A stretch of 32,009 nucleotides of DNA from the NCBI GenBank assembly GCA_026645815.1, contig JAPKMR010000041.1, positions 1 through 32,009 of the forward strand. Reading direction: 5' to 3'. The notes under the pieces are model-generated. The model made no database searches. It had not been told where the DNA came from and saw nothing but the letters and a program-made list of their open reading frames with translations. The position numbers were made by a program, and so were the translations under genes. Numbering within the stretch: the first letter of the stretch is position 1; each line of letters begins with the position of its first letter. Source of the DNA: Anaerolineae bacterium (lineage in GTDB: Bacteria > Chloroflexota > Anaerolineae > B4-G1 > SLSP01). Positions 24,757 through 32,009 of the stretch are shown piece by piece.

Positions 24757-24849
24757 CAGTATAGACAAAATCGGAAATCCGTCAAAAATCGTTTCTGAAT
24801 TGTAACCCTGTTGCAGCATCTCGACAATGGTTGGCGCGTCTGCTAAGCG
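24757..24849 (-). pseudogene. DUF433-like fragment
   Basis: The minus-strand translation APTIVEMLQQGYNSETIF followed by DGFPILS resembles the core helix-turn-helix of DUF433 proteins (VapB-like antitoxins: IV.ML..GYS.E.I...FP.L). The preceding GTR-type strand is missing or altered and the frame after it is not DUF433-like, so this seems to be a remnant. No full-length gene is present. Confidence 0.35.
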
Positions 24850-25042
24850 GTTTCTGGACTGCGTCGCAGGGGGAGATTCTCGGTAGCGCAGAGAATTTCC
24901 ACGCCAGTATCCAGAATCGCGTGCAGATAACTCCATCTGTCTCCTGCATGGCCCGCCCTAAATCAGGTCCCAGATCGCGGCTGCGGGTATAGAGCGCGAT
25001 ACGCTTGCCGATCAGATTCAATTCGTCCGCACCTGTACCCGG

Positions 25043-25890
25043 ATGTGTGGGCTGGCGTGGCAGAACACCTTGCACCACCACACGCATCTACCGCAGCTCA
25101 GCCTGGAGGATTTGGCGATTCTGTGCCACCGGCAGGCGCACGCGCTGAGCCTGCACCTGCGGCAGTCGCGGAGCCTGGGGCTGATCACCTACGTGGGGAA
25201 CAAGAATGGTTACCTGATTCGCATTTTGAGCCCGGGTCGGGCAGAGCAAAACATTGCTCCAACAGGGCAAAACTTTGCCTCAACAAAGCAAGACTTTGCC
25301 GCGCCGGAGCAACAGGCGCCCCGTATCACGGCGAATCTCGTCGCCCTGGGGGCCTGGGGCATCCACCCAGAGCCACCCGCGGTGCAGGCCGTGGCGGCGC
25401 TCCCGCACCTCACACCGGAGTTCGTCCATGCCTGGGGCGCAGAATTGCAGCAACGCGCTTAGGTGCGGAACCTGCCGGGTTTGTTGCTCTACACCCTGCG
25501 CACCACCACCCAATGGCCGCGGGCTGAGACACGCGGTGGCACGCGGGGCGCAGCAGGTGCCGCTGAACCGCCCCCGAGCGAGCAAGCGTCTTTGCCGGTC
25601 ACTGCCACGCCCGGTTTGCCGGAGGAAGTGCTGGCGGACCTGGCCGAATTGGGCTGGACTGGCGCGGTAGACGAGGTGCTGGCGCATTACGTTGCCGACC
25701 CTGACCGGGTGCTGGACTGGCGGCGTATTGGCTGGAGCAGAATGGCGGCAACGTGCGCTCGCGGGCGGCGTTGTTTCGGCAGAGCCTGCGTTCTGGCGCT
25801 CCCGCTCCTCCGCCGGTGACGCTGGAACACACATCGGACTCCGGTGAGCGTTATATCAGCGGCGCTTACGCGGACTTTATCCAGCATTGA
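25043..25890 (+). pseudogene. HTH/replication-type DNA-binding protein gene broken by TAG and frameshift
   Basis: The first frame (25043-25462) encodes a helix-turn-helix-like segment (LSLEDLAILCHRQAHALSLH, then LGLITYVGNKNGYLI), a QNIAPTG/QNFASTK heptad-like repeat, and TANLVALGAWGIHPEPPAV. An in-frame TAG at 25460-25462 interrupts AWGAELQQRA, after which the same frame goes on: VRNLPGLLLYTLRT to ADPDRVLDW. Near 25713 a one-base deletion shifts the frame; the natural continuation LAAYWLEQNGGNVRSR ends in RYISGAYADFIQH and TGA at 25888. This layout is that of chromosomal or mobile-element HTH proteins of Chloroflexota and related bacteria (recalled, not checked). The N-terminus may also be lost. 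HNH and zinc-finger genes follow. Confidence 0.6.
25246..25299 (+). repeat. Three 12-bp palindrome-like units at 21-bp spacing
   Basis: GCAAAACATTGC (25246), GCAAAACTTTGC (25267) and GCAAGACTTTGC (25288) start exactly 21 bp apart, with a weaker fourth unit at 25309. They code for a seven-residue repeat (QNIAPTG and variants) in the broken HTH gene. The spacing equals two helical turns, as in iterons. Confidence 0.7.
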
Positions 25891-25987
25891 TGCACCCGAT
25901 GCGTGCGGTGAAGTATGGCTGCGTCCTGGTGCTGCTTGCGGAAGCTTTGGTGCGACGGGTGGCACAGCCCGTGAGGCGGGGGAGGTC

Positions 25988-26230
25988 ATGATGCCGATGC
26001 GTTCACGGCGGGCATTGTACCCGGAAGATTGGGAAGCGATTGCCGCGGCGGTCAAAGAGGCCGCGGGCTGGCGCTGTGAGCAGTGTGGACACCCGCACGA
26101 ACCGGCGGCGGGCTACACGCTGACGGTGCATCACATTGATGGCAATCCGGGCAACAACGCAGCGGAGAACCTGGTCGCGCTGTGCCAACGCTGCCACCTG
26201 GGGCTGCACGGGCGGCGTTACTGGATTTGA
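25988..26230 (+). CDS. HNH endonuclease
   Basis: An 80-aa single-domain HNH protein. The fold is clear: CEQCG zinc knuckle, LTVHHIDGNPGNNAAENLVALC with the catalytic HH and the central Asn, and CQRCHLGLHGRRYW with the second zinc knuckle and last His. Such proteins nick or cleave DNA with one metal ion; small ones are common in phages, plasmids and mobile elements. The double ATG at 25988/25991 follows GGGGGAGG by 2-5 nt; the open frame extends left to 25844 but without HNH features. It follows the broken HTH gene by 97 nt and likely belongs to the same module. All zinc ligands and catalytic residues are intact. Confidence 0.85.
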   Translation: MMPMRSRRALYPEDWEAIAAAVKEAAGWRCEQCGHPHEPAAGYTLTVHHIDGNPGNNAAENLVALCQRCHLGLHGRRYWI

Positions 26231-26236
26231 CAGGGC

Positions 26237-26308
26237 ATGTTCGAGTTCTTCAAGCCGCGCTGGCTGCTCCGGCGCGAGCGCCGGGCACGGCACACAAGCG
26301 AGGGCTGA
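26237..26308 (+). CDS. Possible 23-aa small protein
   Basis: An ATG 6 nt after the HNH stop opens a 23-codon frame (MFEFFKPRWLLRR, then Arg-rich, ending TSEG) whose stop lies 12 nt before the next ATG. The amphipathic, basic product and tight packing between two genes favour translation, but there is no clear Shine-Dalgarno and no family known to me. Confidence 0.25.
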   Translation: MFEFFKPRWLLRRERRARHTSEG

Positions 26309-26320
26309 TGACGGTTGACT

Positions 26321-26653
26321 ATGGCGACTGACTATGACACCTGTGTAGTATGTGGCGCGCTCTTCGCGCGCGCCGAGCGTGGGCGTCCGCGAGAATATTG
26401 TTCGGCGAAATGCCGGGCGCGCGCGCATCGGCTGCGACAGCGTTGGGCGCACGCGACGACGACCTATCCGCCCGTGACCCGCCATGTGACCGTGGTGAGC
26501 TGCCCCGATAATCTCTATCGGGCAGGGGCGACCTTCAGTTGGAGCGATTTCCGCCACTCGCTGAGCAGCTGGCCTGAAGGTATGGTAGTGCGCTACCAGG
26601 AACAGCTGTACACCGTGCAGGCCGGGCAGATGACGACGACATCGGTGGGGTAG
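26321..26653 (+). CDS. Small zinc-finger protein, unknown function
   Basis: A 110-aa protein. The N-terminal 40 residues carry a four-cysteine zinc ribbon, CVVCGALFARAERGRPREYC then SAKC, followed by a basic helix RARAHRLRQRW, like the FCS/YacG-type fingers that bind nucleic acid. The remaining 65 residues (WPEGMVVRYQEQLYTVQAG) are not recognised. The ATG at 26321 was taken; a TTG two codons earlier at 26315 has GAGGG at a better distance and cannot be ruled out. It ends the HTH-HNH module, so a part in DNA processing or regulation of that module is plausible. Confidence 0.6.
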   Translation: MATDYDTCVVCGALFARAERGRPREYCSAKCRARAHRLRQRWAHATTTYPPVTRHVTVVSCPDNLYRAGATFSWSDFRHSLSSWPEGMVVRYQEQLYTVQAGQMTTTSVG

Positions 26654-26821
26654 GGAATGCCGGCATAAAGAAGTCGTTATTGCTGCGCTCTCTTGCCATC
26701 GAACCTCTGCGTAGGCAATTGGGGCGCATTGGACGGCAGTCCCGGCTGAGCCTCGCTAGATGGTTGTGCTGGCAGTTCGCGTTTTGCGATGGATATCACA
26801 GCTAAAAAGGTATTACTGAGT
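26654..26821. other. Intergenic stretch, nothing recognised
   Basis: No open frame with coding character, no hairpin and no repeat was found between the zinc-finger gene and the second direct copy of the dispersed element. Confidence 0.6.
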
Positions 26822-27029
26822 GGGCTTTCTAGGAAGCCGCTGACCGGAATCGCACTATGCAACGCGCAACGTCTCTGGAGCGGGAGCAAGGTATTCGGTC
26901 CAGGGTTGCGTCGCAACCTGTGACGAAGCAAATCATTCTTTTAGTGAGGCTTACATGAGCGCAGATGCGCTGGGTACAGCGACGCTGAACTGTTACGAAT
27001 GCCTATGCCCTCCTGATGTTTACACTGGC
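26822..27029 (+). repeat. Dispersed composite element, copy R2
   Basis: Blocks 26822-26885 and 26985-27029 match the two blocks of R1 in order and orientation, at about two thirds identity or better. The 15-bp array is absent. R2 covers the first codons of the longest C25 peptidase frame (ATG at 26955), which argues that those codons are not part of the real gene. Confidence 0.5.
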
Positions 27030-27046
27030 AACCTTAGTGCTATACT
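27019..27046 (+). promoter_or_regulatory. Promoter of the C25 peptidase gene, near-leaderless
   Basis: TTTACA (27019-27024) and TATACT (27041-27046) are 16 bp apart. Predicted transcription starts near 27053, only a few nucleotides before the ATG at 27057, so the message would have almost no leader. The -35 box lies in the edge of repeat R2. Confidence 0.5.
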
Positions 27047-27056
27047 ACAAACCATT

Positions 27057-29837
27057 ATGAGTATGGTCAAAGCCTGTCGGCATCTGATATGGTTTGCGTT
27101 ATTGTTGGGCTTTGCCGCATGGGGCATCCAACCTGTTGCTGCTGCACCAATTCCTGACCCCATCATTCTCAGTGCTACTGCTGATGAATTGCTACTTCGC
27201 TGGGAATTTCCCCCGATACGCTTGGAGCGAGCGTCGTCCGGCATGTTGTATTTCAACTACCCAGGTTGGCTAACCGCTGAAATCCCCGGTCAACCAGCTC
27301 TCCCTTATGCCACGGCTCTTGTCGTTCTTCCCCCTACCGGGGAAGTCACGCTAAACACGCGAGTGCTCGACCAAAACATGCGCTTATTGCGCGCTCCTCT
27401 TGTATTGACATCAATAGCTAGTCCTGCCCTTTGGGAGTTGCCGAATTTGCCTCCCATGGGAGTTACTTTCACGGAGCTGGGTGTCCTCCGTGGCGTGCGT
27501 CTGGGGCAGCTAACCTTTGTCCCCCTAGAATATGACCCTATCACCGCACAGTTAACTTACATCCAATCCGTCGAGCTCACGCTCCATTTTACTGAACCGC
27601 TCCATTCTGCCGGGACTGTGGATGCCTTCAATTCCGCATTGCATCCGTTGGTTCTCAATCCGCAGCAGTTAGCTGGCTATCCTCAGTCCGAACGTGCTAC
27701 TAAGGTATCTGTACTGGTCAACAATTCCGCCGTTCAGTTCCAGATTGCAGAGTCGGGCATTTTTGCCTTGCCGTGGAGCACACTTGAGGCGGCGGGGGTG
27801 GTCACTCCTACCAGCGACCCCGCCTACGTTCGCTTGTTGCGTCCTGCAACTGGGGTAGAAGTTGCCCTGCATTGGGATTCCGCCGGGCAGCGCTTCCTGT
27901 TCTATGCAGATCCTCAACCCACGCGCTGGGCGGATTTCGAGGTTTACAAGGCCACGTATGCTCCAGCACCCGGTATACGCATGACGGGCTACACGGCTGG
28001 TGGAAATGCACTTCCTTCTGGCATGCCTTGGGCGAAGACGTTTTCTGAAGAGGAACGTGTCTACGAGTCGCGCTACCCATCGCCGCGCAATGGCGACCAC
28101 TGGTATTGGCATTGCCTGGAGCGCCCGGAATCCGCGGTCTGCCCCACGGCAGTAACGCTGCCCTTACCCCTGGAGACACCTATCAGCGACGGCCCTGATG
28201 CGCTTTTGACCGTATGGCTCTATAGTTACACCAACCCTCCCGGAAACCCCAATCACCGTCTGACCGTGAACATCAATGGAACCTTGATAGGTGAGACAAC
28301 CTGGGCCAGTAGTGGCGGGCGTGTTATTACTTTCACCGTCCCCACCGCTCATCTGCACCCTGGGGATAATACGATACAGATTGCATTGCCCGGGCTGCCC
28401 GGTATTCCCATTGAAGGGCTATGGATTGATGCGGCAGAGTTATATTATCCGCTAATGGCGACTGATAGTGAGGCGCTACACTTTGTGGGTGTGAGCACCC
28501 CGTCTCAGTATATGTTAACTGGTTTACCGGCAAATGCGCTAGTCTTTGATGTGAGCAATCCGGATACTCCCCTGCGTTTACCTTCCGGATTCCCCTTGCG
28601 TGAGGAACGCCTTGGTTCTCACCATTACTACGTTGTAACGCTTGCAGGGATACAGACGCTCACGACTTGGACTTCTCCTATACCTTTTACAGAGCCTGCG
28701 GGCGCGGATTATCTGGTTCTAGCGCCAACTGCATTATTACCCGCACTTGCACCCTGGTTGGATTTTCATGCGGCGCGCGGATTGAGCGTCTTCGTCGCTC
28801 CCACTGAAGCGCTCTATGACCACTACGGTGACGGGCGCATGGCTCCTGAAGCATTAAAAGCCTTTGTGGCCCATGCTTACGCAGTCTGGGACCCACGACC
28901 GCGCTACTTGTTGTTGGTGGGGGATGCGACATGGGACCCACTCGATCATCTCCATACGGGCTCTCCCACGTTGCTGCCGCCCTATCTGACCTACGTTGAC
29001 CCGTGGTTGGGCGAGATTCCTACCGACAACCGCTACGCCACGGTGGATGGTGTTGATGCATTACCCGACCTGGCTGTTGGTCGGTTTCCGGTCAACACCC
29101 CTGCTGAGCTGACTGCTGTTATTGAAAAGATTATCGCCTATGCCGAAACGCCGTTTCCAGGCGACTGGAACACGCAGCATCTCTTCGTAGCTGATGACCC
29201 TGACCCCGCAGGCAATTTTCCGGCGGAAGCGGAATTCGTCAATGCAAGAGTTCCCATCAGCCATACCGTTACCCGGCTTTATTGTACCGATGACCCCGAT
29301 GACGTAGTTGCCTGCGGTAATCTCTCAGAAGTGCGGCAGGGCGTCCTGCAGGGCTGGAACGGAGGGGCATTGGTGATCAACTGGGTAGGGCATAGCGCCT
29401 TTCAACAGTGGGAACACGGGCGACTTTTCCATACCGATGATTTGCGGGCGCTTGTTCGTGCGCCACGTTACCCACTTTCTCTGGCGTTGAGCTGTTTCAC
29501 CGGAAATTTCGCACATCCCGACCCTAACATGACCGGAATGGATGAGGCATTGGTGCGGTTACCTCAATCTGGAGCCATCGCGGCATTTGGAAATAGCGGC
29601 ATGGGGCTGGGTAGTTTGCAGACTCCCTTGCACCAGAGCTTTTACCTGAGTGCCATGCAGACGGATCACTCTGTGCCCCCTGGTATTGCGGCGAGCGTCG
29701 CCAGGGCTGCCGTGGCTAATGGCGCCGGCCAGCACCTTGTGGATAGCTATCACTTTTTCGGCGACCCGGCATTGCCGCTTGCCTGGGAGGCGCCCTCCTG
29801 GGTCGCACGTCTATATCTCCCATTGGCGCTGAAATAG
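27057..29837 (+). CDS. Exported C25 (gingipain-like) cysteine peptidase
   Basis: A 926-aa protein. A signal peptide opens it: basic KACRH, hydrophobic LIWFALLLGFAAWGI, and a cleavage region PVAAAP (about residue 30). A gingipain-type propeptide follows (PGQPALPYATALVVLPP), then a beta-rich middle part (about 230-480). The C25 catalytic domain spans about 550-880, with His779 in NWVGHSAF and Cys813 in LALSCFTGNF, matching the gingipain dyad. The protein ends in RLYLPLALK. It should be secreted or surface-bound and cut peptide bonds after residues that cannot be predicted. The open frame begins at 26955, but those 34 codons precede the signal peptide and come from a repeat, so the ATG at 27057 is preferred. 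Confidence 0.88.
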   Translation: MSMVKACRHLIWFALLLGFAAWGIQPVAAAPIPDPIILSATADELLLRWEFPPIRLERASSGMLYFNYPGWLTAEIPGQPALPYATALVVLPPTGEVTLNTRVLDQNMRLLRAPLVLTSIASPALWELPNLPPMGVTFTELGVLRGVRLGQLTFVPLEYDPITAQLTYIQSVELTLHFTEPLHSAGTVDAFNSALHPLVLNPQQLAGYPQSERATKVSVLVNNSAVQFQIAESGIFALPWSTLEAAGVVTPTSDPAYVRLLRPATGVEVALHWDSAGQRFLFYADPQPTRWADFEVYKATYAPAPGIRMTGYTAGGNALPSGMPWAKTFSEEERVYESRYPSPRNGDHWYWHCLERPESAVCPTAVTLPLPLETPISDGPDALLTVWLYSYTNPPGNPNHRLTVNINGTLIGETTWASSGGRVITFTVPTAHLHPGDNTIQIALPGLPGIPIEGLWIDAAELYYPLMATDSEALHFVGVSTPSQYMLTGLPANALVFDVSNPDTPLRLPSGFPLREERLGSHHYYVVTLAGIQTLTTWTSPIPFTEPAGADYLVLAPTALLPALAPWLDFHAARGLSVFVAPTEALYDHYGDGRMAPEALKAFVAHAYAVWDPRPRYLLLVGDATWDPLDHLHTGSPTLLPPYLTYVDPWLGEIPTDNRYATVDGVDALPDLAVGRFPVNTPAELTAVIEKIIAYAETPFPGDWNTQHLFVADDPDPAGNFPAEAEFVNARVPISHTVTRLYCTDDPDDVVACGNLSEVRQGVLQGWNGGALVINWVGHSAFQQWEHGRLFHTDDLRALVRAPRYPLSLALSCFTGNFAHPDPNMTGMDEALVRLPQSGAIAAFGNSGMGLGSLQTPLHQSFYLSAMQTDHSVPPGIAASVARAAVANGAGQHLVDSYHFFGDPALPLAWEAPSWVARLYLPLALK

Positions 29838-29972
29838 CTGCTACTCAGCAAGTCCTCGCTTCCGACGCGGCGGCGGCAGTTTCCAAACTCACCCCTTCTT
29901 CCGGTTTTTGACCTTCATCCGGCAACAGAAGCAACAGGCATTGACCCCGGCGACTCTGCAGAATGGTGGGCT

Positions 29973-30009
29973 AAATGCAAAGCGGGCGAGGTATTTCCGC
30001 CTCGCCCGC
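29973..30009 (-). terminator. Intrinsic terminator of the DUF11 gene
   Basis: Arms GCGGGCGAGG (29982-29991) and CCTCGCCCGC (30000-30009) with an 8-nt loop. On the minus strand the stem is followed by TTTGCATTT, a U-rich tail. It lies 17 bp beyond the stop of the 30027 gene and in the convergent gap with the C25 gene. Confidence 0.7.
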
Positions 30010-30026
30010 CAGGGAAACTGCGCTTC

Positions 30027-32009
30027 TTAGGGCGTGCTATGGGCTTTTATCAGCAGCGGCAAGAACACCTTGTATCTTGTATCGGCTGCGTTCTGGACAC
30101 GTGCGCTGACAGGCCCATGCTGGGTCTCGACACCATTCATGTCCACATCCGCCAACCAGTACCAGTAGGTTGAATCTGGTGCAGCAGTTTCATCGGTATG
30201 GCTGTAATCTGCCCCGCAGAGATTGCCGCGACACTCGCTCGGCACAAAAGTCAGCAGGCTGGCTCGTGTGTAGTCTGGTTCTGTCGCTCGGTAAAGGTTA
30301 AAGCCGAAGTTCTCGATCTCCACCGCTGTTGACCATTCCAGGGTGATGCCACTGGCTTGCCCAACCGCCCGGAAGTAACGCAGCTCCACCGCCGTGGGAA
30401 CGTCCACAATGGTTTCGCTGTCATCCTCGGGTGGGGTGGGGTTGCCGTGGATATCGGTTGCATCGCTGACGACCGCCGTGTTGGTTATGGGGCGGTCTAT
30501 CGTCTGCACCACCGTGAACACCGTGGTCAGACTGAAAACCTCTCCGGGTAGCAGGTTGCGCCCGAAGCCATAGGGCGCCGGCGCCGTCAGGTCAAACCAG
30601 GTTACTTGCCCGCCAACATTGTCCACCATGTCTGGCATTGCCGGAGACGAGGTGGCGAAGTGGATGTAGTCCGCGTCGTAGAGATCATATACCGGTAAGA
30701 CATCTATTGTGCTGATTCCAACGTTGGTGATGAAGATTGTGAACGTGACATAGTTGGGCGCCCAGATGTCAGTGTCAAAGTCTACAAGATGCTTGGAGAG
30801 CGCGATAGCCGGGTCTTGTATGGAGATGGGCACTTCATCCGTATCGGTGATCACACCGCCGGGGTGCTCGCCCTCGACTACTGCTACGTTCCAGTAGGTG
30901 CCGGTGGTGATGCCCGGTGTTGCAGTCACGGCGAAGGTCACCGTGATGCTCTCCCCTGGGTCTAGTGGCCCCAGATTTGGCCACACGAGCACAGGTGGAT
31001 TAACTGTGGGTTCACTTGGTATCGCGCTGCCTGCCACATAGTGGAAATCGAGGGTGGGTAGGGTGTCAGTCAGCGTGACGGGATCGAGTGCCACCTGCCC
31101 AGTATTGGTTATGGTGATGACATAGGTGAAGGGCGTGTTGGGCGTGGATGTGCCGGGGAGTACTGTCTTGACCATCTCCAGCCCAGGGATAAGCGGCGTG
31201 GTTGGCTCGTCGTCCTCGTTGTTGCCAGAGCTGTCATCGGGCGTGTCGGAACCAACCTGCGCCGAGTTAGTAAACGGCTCTGTCGCCCACAGATGCACCC
31301 GCACCGTCAGCGTCAGATTGCGGCTTTCGCCGGGCAACAGCACCCCTAGATCCCACACCACAGTGTCCGGCGGGGCGTAGGTATGCGCTGGTAGCGCGCT
31401 TACATAGCTTACCTCAATCGGCAGCGTATCGGTCACGACGACGTTCTCTGCCGCGCTCGGTCCGTAGTTGGTCACATGCAGGGTGTAGGTGAGCAGGGTT
31501 CCCGGTATGACTGGATCATGGCTGTCGGATTTGATGATGCCAAGATCCGCGTGCGGTGTGACGTCTGTGGGATGGTCATCTTCGTTGTTGCCCGGATCGT
31601 CGCCCGGGGTAGTCGTTGTGATGATGACGGTATTGGTGAAGCCCGCGACCACATCGGCATTGACCGTCACGGTGATGAGGATGCTGCGGCTTTCGCCGGG
31701 CGTGAGCGTGCCCAGGTTCCACACCAGCGGATTCGGTCCACTGGTCTGCGCCGGGGTGGCGCTGTCGAAGGTCACTGCGGCGGGGAGCGTGTCGGTCACG
31801 ACCACATTCTCCGCATTCGAGGGACCCTCGTTGGTGACCGTCAGGCTGTAGGTCATCATCTCGCCCGGCGTCACCGGTGAGGCGCTGCCCGTCTTCTCCA
31901 CGTGAATCTCGACCTCGGGCAGTACGTCCACAGGATGGTCATCTTCGTTGTTGCCCGGATCGTCGCCCGGGGTAGTCGTTGTGATGATGACGGTATTGGT
32001 GAAGCCCGC
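30027..32009 (-). CDS. Exported DUF11 repeat protein, 5' end outside window
   Basis: The minus-strand frame is open to the right edge, giving 660 residues without an N-terminus. It contains four beta-sandwich DUF11 (TIGR01451-type) repeats of about 120-140 residues, marked by TYSLTVTNEGPSNAENVVVTD-like segments and LTPGESRSILITVTV-like segments, separated by the acidic linker PGDDPGNNEDD. The third and fourth are more diverged. A fibronectin-like domain follows (ITLEWSTAVEIENFGFNLYRA), then the tail KVFLPLLIK and AHSTP. DUF11 proteins are cell-surface or secreted adhesion or structural proteins. The codon read as Met at 31931 is GTG within a repeat and not a real start. It converges with the C25 peptidase gene and shares its C-terminal motif. 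Confidence 0.85.
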   Translation of the reverse strand, partial: AGFTNTVIITTTTPGDDPGNNEDDHPVDVLPEVEIHVEKTGSASPVTPGEMMTYSLTVTNEGPSNAENVVVTDTLPAAVTFDSATPAQTSGPNPLVWNLGTLTPGESRSILITVTVNADVVAGFTNTVIITTTTPGDDPGNNEDDHPTDVTPHADLGIIKSDSHDPVIPGTLLTYTLHVTNYGPSAAENVVVTDTLPIEVSYVSALPAHTYAPPDTVVWDLGVLLPGESRNLTLTVRVHLWATEPFTNSAQVGSDTPDDSSGNNEDDEPTTPLIPGLEMVKTVLPGTSTPNTPFTYVITITNTGQVALDPVTLTDTLPTLDFHYVAGSAIPSEPTVNPPVLVWPNLGPLDPGESITVTFAVTATPGITTGTYWNVAVVEGEHPGGVITDTDEVPISIQDPAIALSKHLVDFDTDIWAPNYVTFTIFITNVGISTIDVLPVYDLYDADYIHFATSSPAMPDMVDNVGGQVTWFDLTAPAPYGFGRNLLPGEVFSLTTVFTVVQTIDRPITNTAVVSDATDIHGNPTPPEDDSETIVDVPTAVELRYFRAVGQASGITLEWSTAVEIENFGFNLYRATEPDYTRASLLTFVPSECRGNLCGADYSHTDETAAPDSTYWYWLADVDMNGVETQHGPVSARVQNAADTRYKVFLPLLIKAHSTP
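31570..31646 (-). repeat. 77-bp exact direct repeat in DUF11 gene, copy 1
   Basis: Identical over all 77 bases to 31933-32009, 363 bp (121 codons) away. It encodes the end of one DUF11 repeat (NTVIITTTTPGDDPGNNED). The second copy is cut by the window edge, so the true identical tract may be longer. Confidence 0.9.
31933..32009 (-). repeat. 77-bp exact direct repeat in DUF11 gene, copy 2
   Basis: Partner of 31570-31646. The sequences between the two copies are ordinary diverged repeat units, so the exact identity points to recent duplication or gene conversion. Confidence 0.9.

Noticed and set aside
24782..25087. Minus-strand frame with GKRIALYTRS, which recalls the start of serine recombinases (ALYTRVS)
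   Set aside because: The catalytic serine context is absent and what follows does not resemble a resolvase domain; it also overlaps the broken plus-strand HTH gene.

Overview
The window reads as chromosomal DNA of a bacterium of roughly 55-60% GC, most plausibly a Chloroflexota member (Anaerolineae, Ardenticatenia or Chloroflexia type). This is an inference from gene content: a REC-GAF-class III cyclase protein, a set of alpha-glucosidases with a GH130 phosphorylase, and large exported proteins (a gingipain-like C25 peptidase and a DUF11 repeat protein) that both end in a short hydrophobic LPL motif. No rRNA, tRNA, CRISPR array or intact insertion sequence was recognised.

1-10506 (minus strand, transcribed right to left): a glucan/oligosaccharide utilisation cluster. 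It holds three paralogous GH13 alpha-glucosidases, a GH130 mannoside phosphorylase-like enzyme, an unrecognised 259-aa protein, a YjjG-like HAD nucleotidase, a GNAT acetyltransferase, an amidase and an MFS transporter cut by the left edge. A good promoter (TTGCCG-17-TACAAT) precedes the first GH13 gene. Perfect palindromes sit in three of the gaps.

10707-18190 (plus strand): mnmA (tRNA 2-thiolation), a REC-GAF-adenylate/guanylate cyclase, a DEDDy 3'-5' exonuclease, a DUF4258 protein, then de novo NAD synthesis encoded by a fused NadC-NadA protein followed by NadB. Together these last two polypeptides carry aspartate to nicotinate mononucleotide. Near-identical 28-bp hairpin repeats lie upstream of both nad genes. 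Converging on them is a membrane GT-C glycosyltransferase with a degenerate M23-like C-terminal domain (18210-20276, minus).

20300-27050: an accessory region. A minus-strand array encodes SUKH, Imm1, DUF2262 and a further immunity-like protein, with a frame-disrupted WD40-type gene at its head and no visible toxin. To the right is a decayed module: a DUF433-like remnant, an HTH/replication-type gene broken by a TAG and a frameshift, an HNH endonuclease and a small zinc-finger protein. The module is flanked by two direct copies of a dispersed non-coding element, and a related inverted copy lies near 20.6 kb. One flanking copy carries a five-unit 15-bp tandem array.

27019-32009: two convergent genes for exported proteins, a C25 cysteine peptidase and a DUF11 repeat protein (cut by the right edge), separated by an intrinsic terminator. 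Both end in the same nine-residue pattern, which may be a surface-sorting or anchoring tag.
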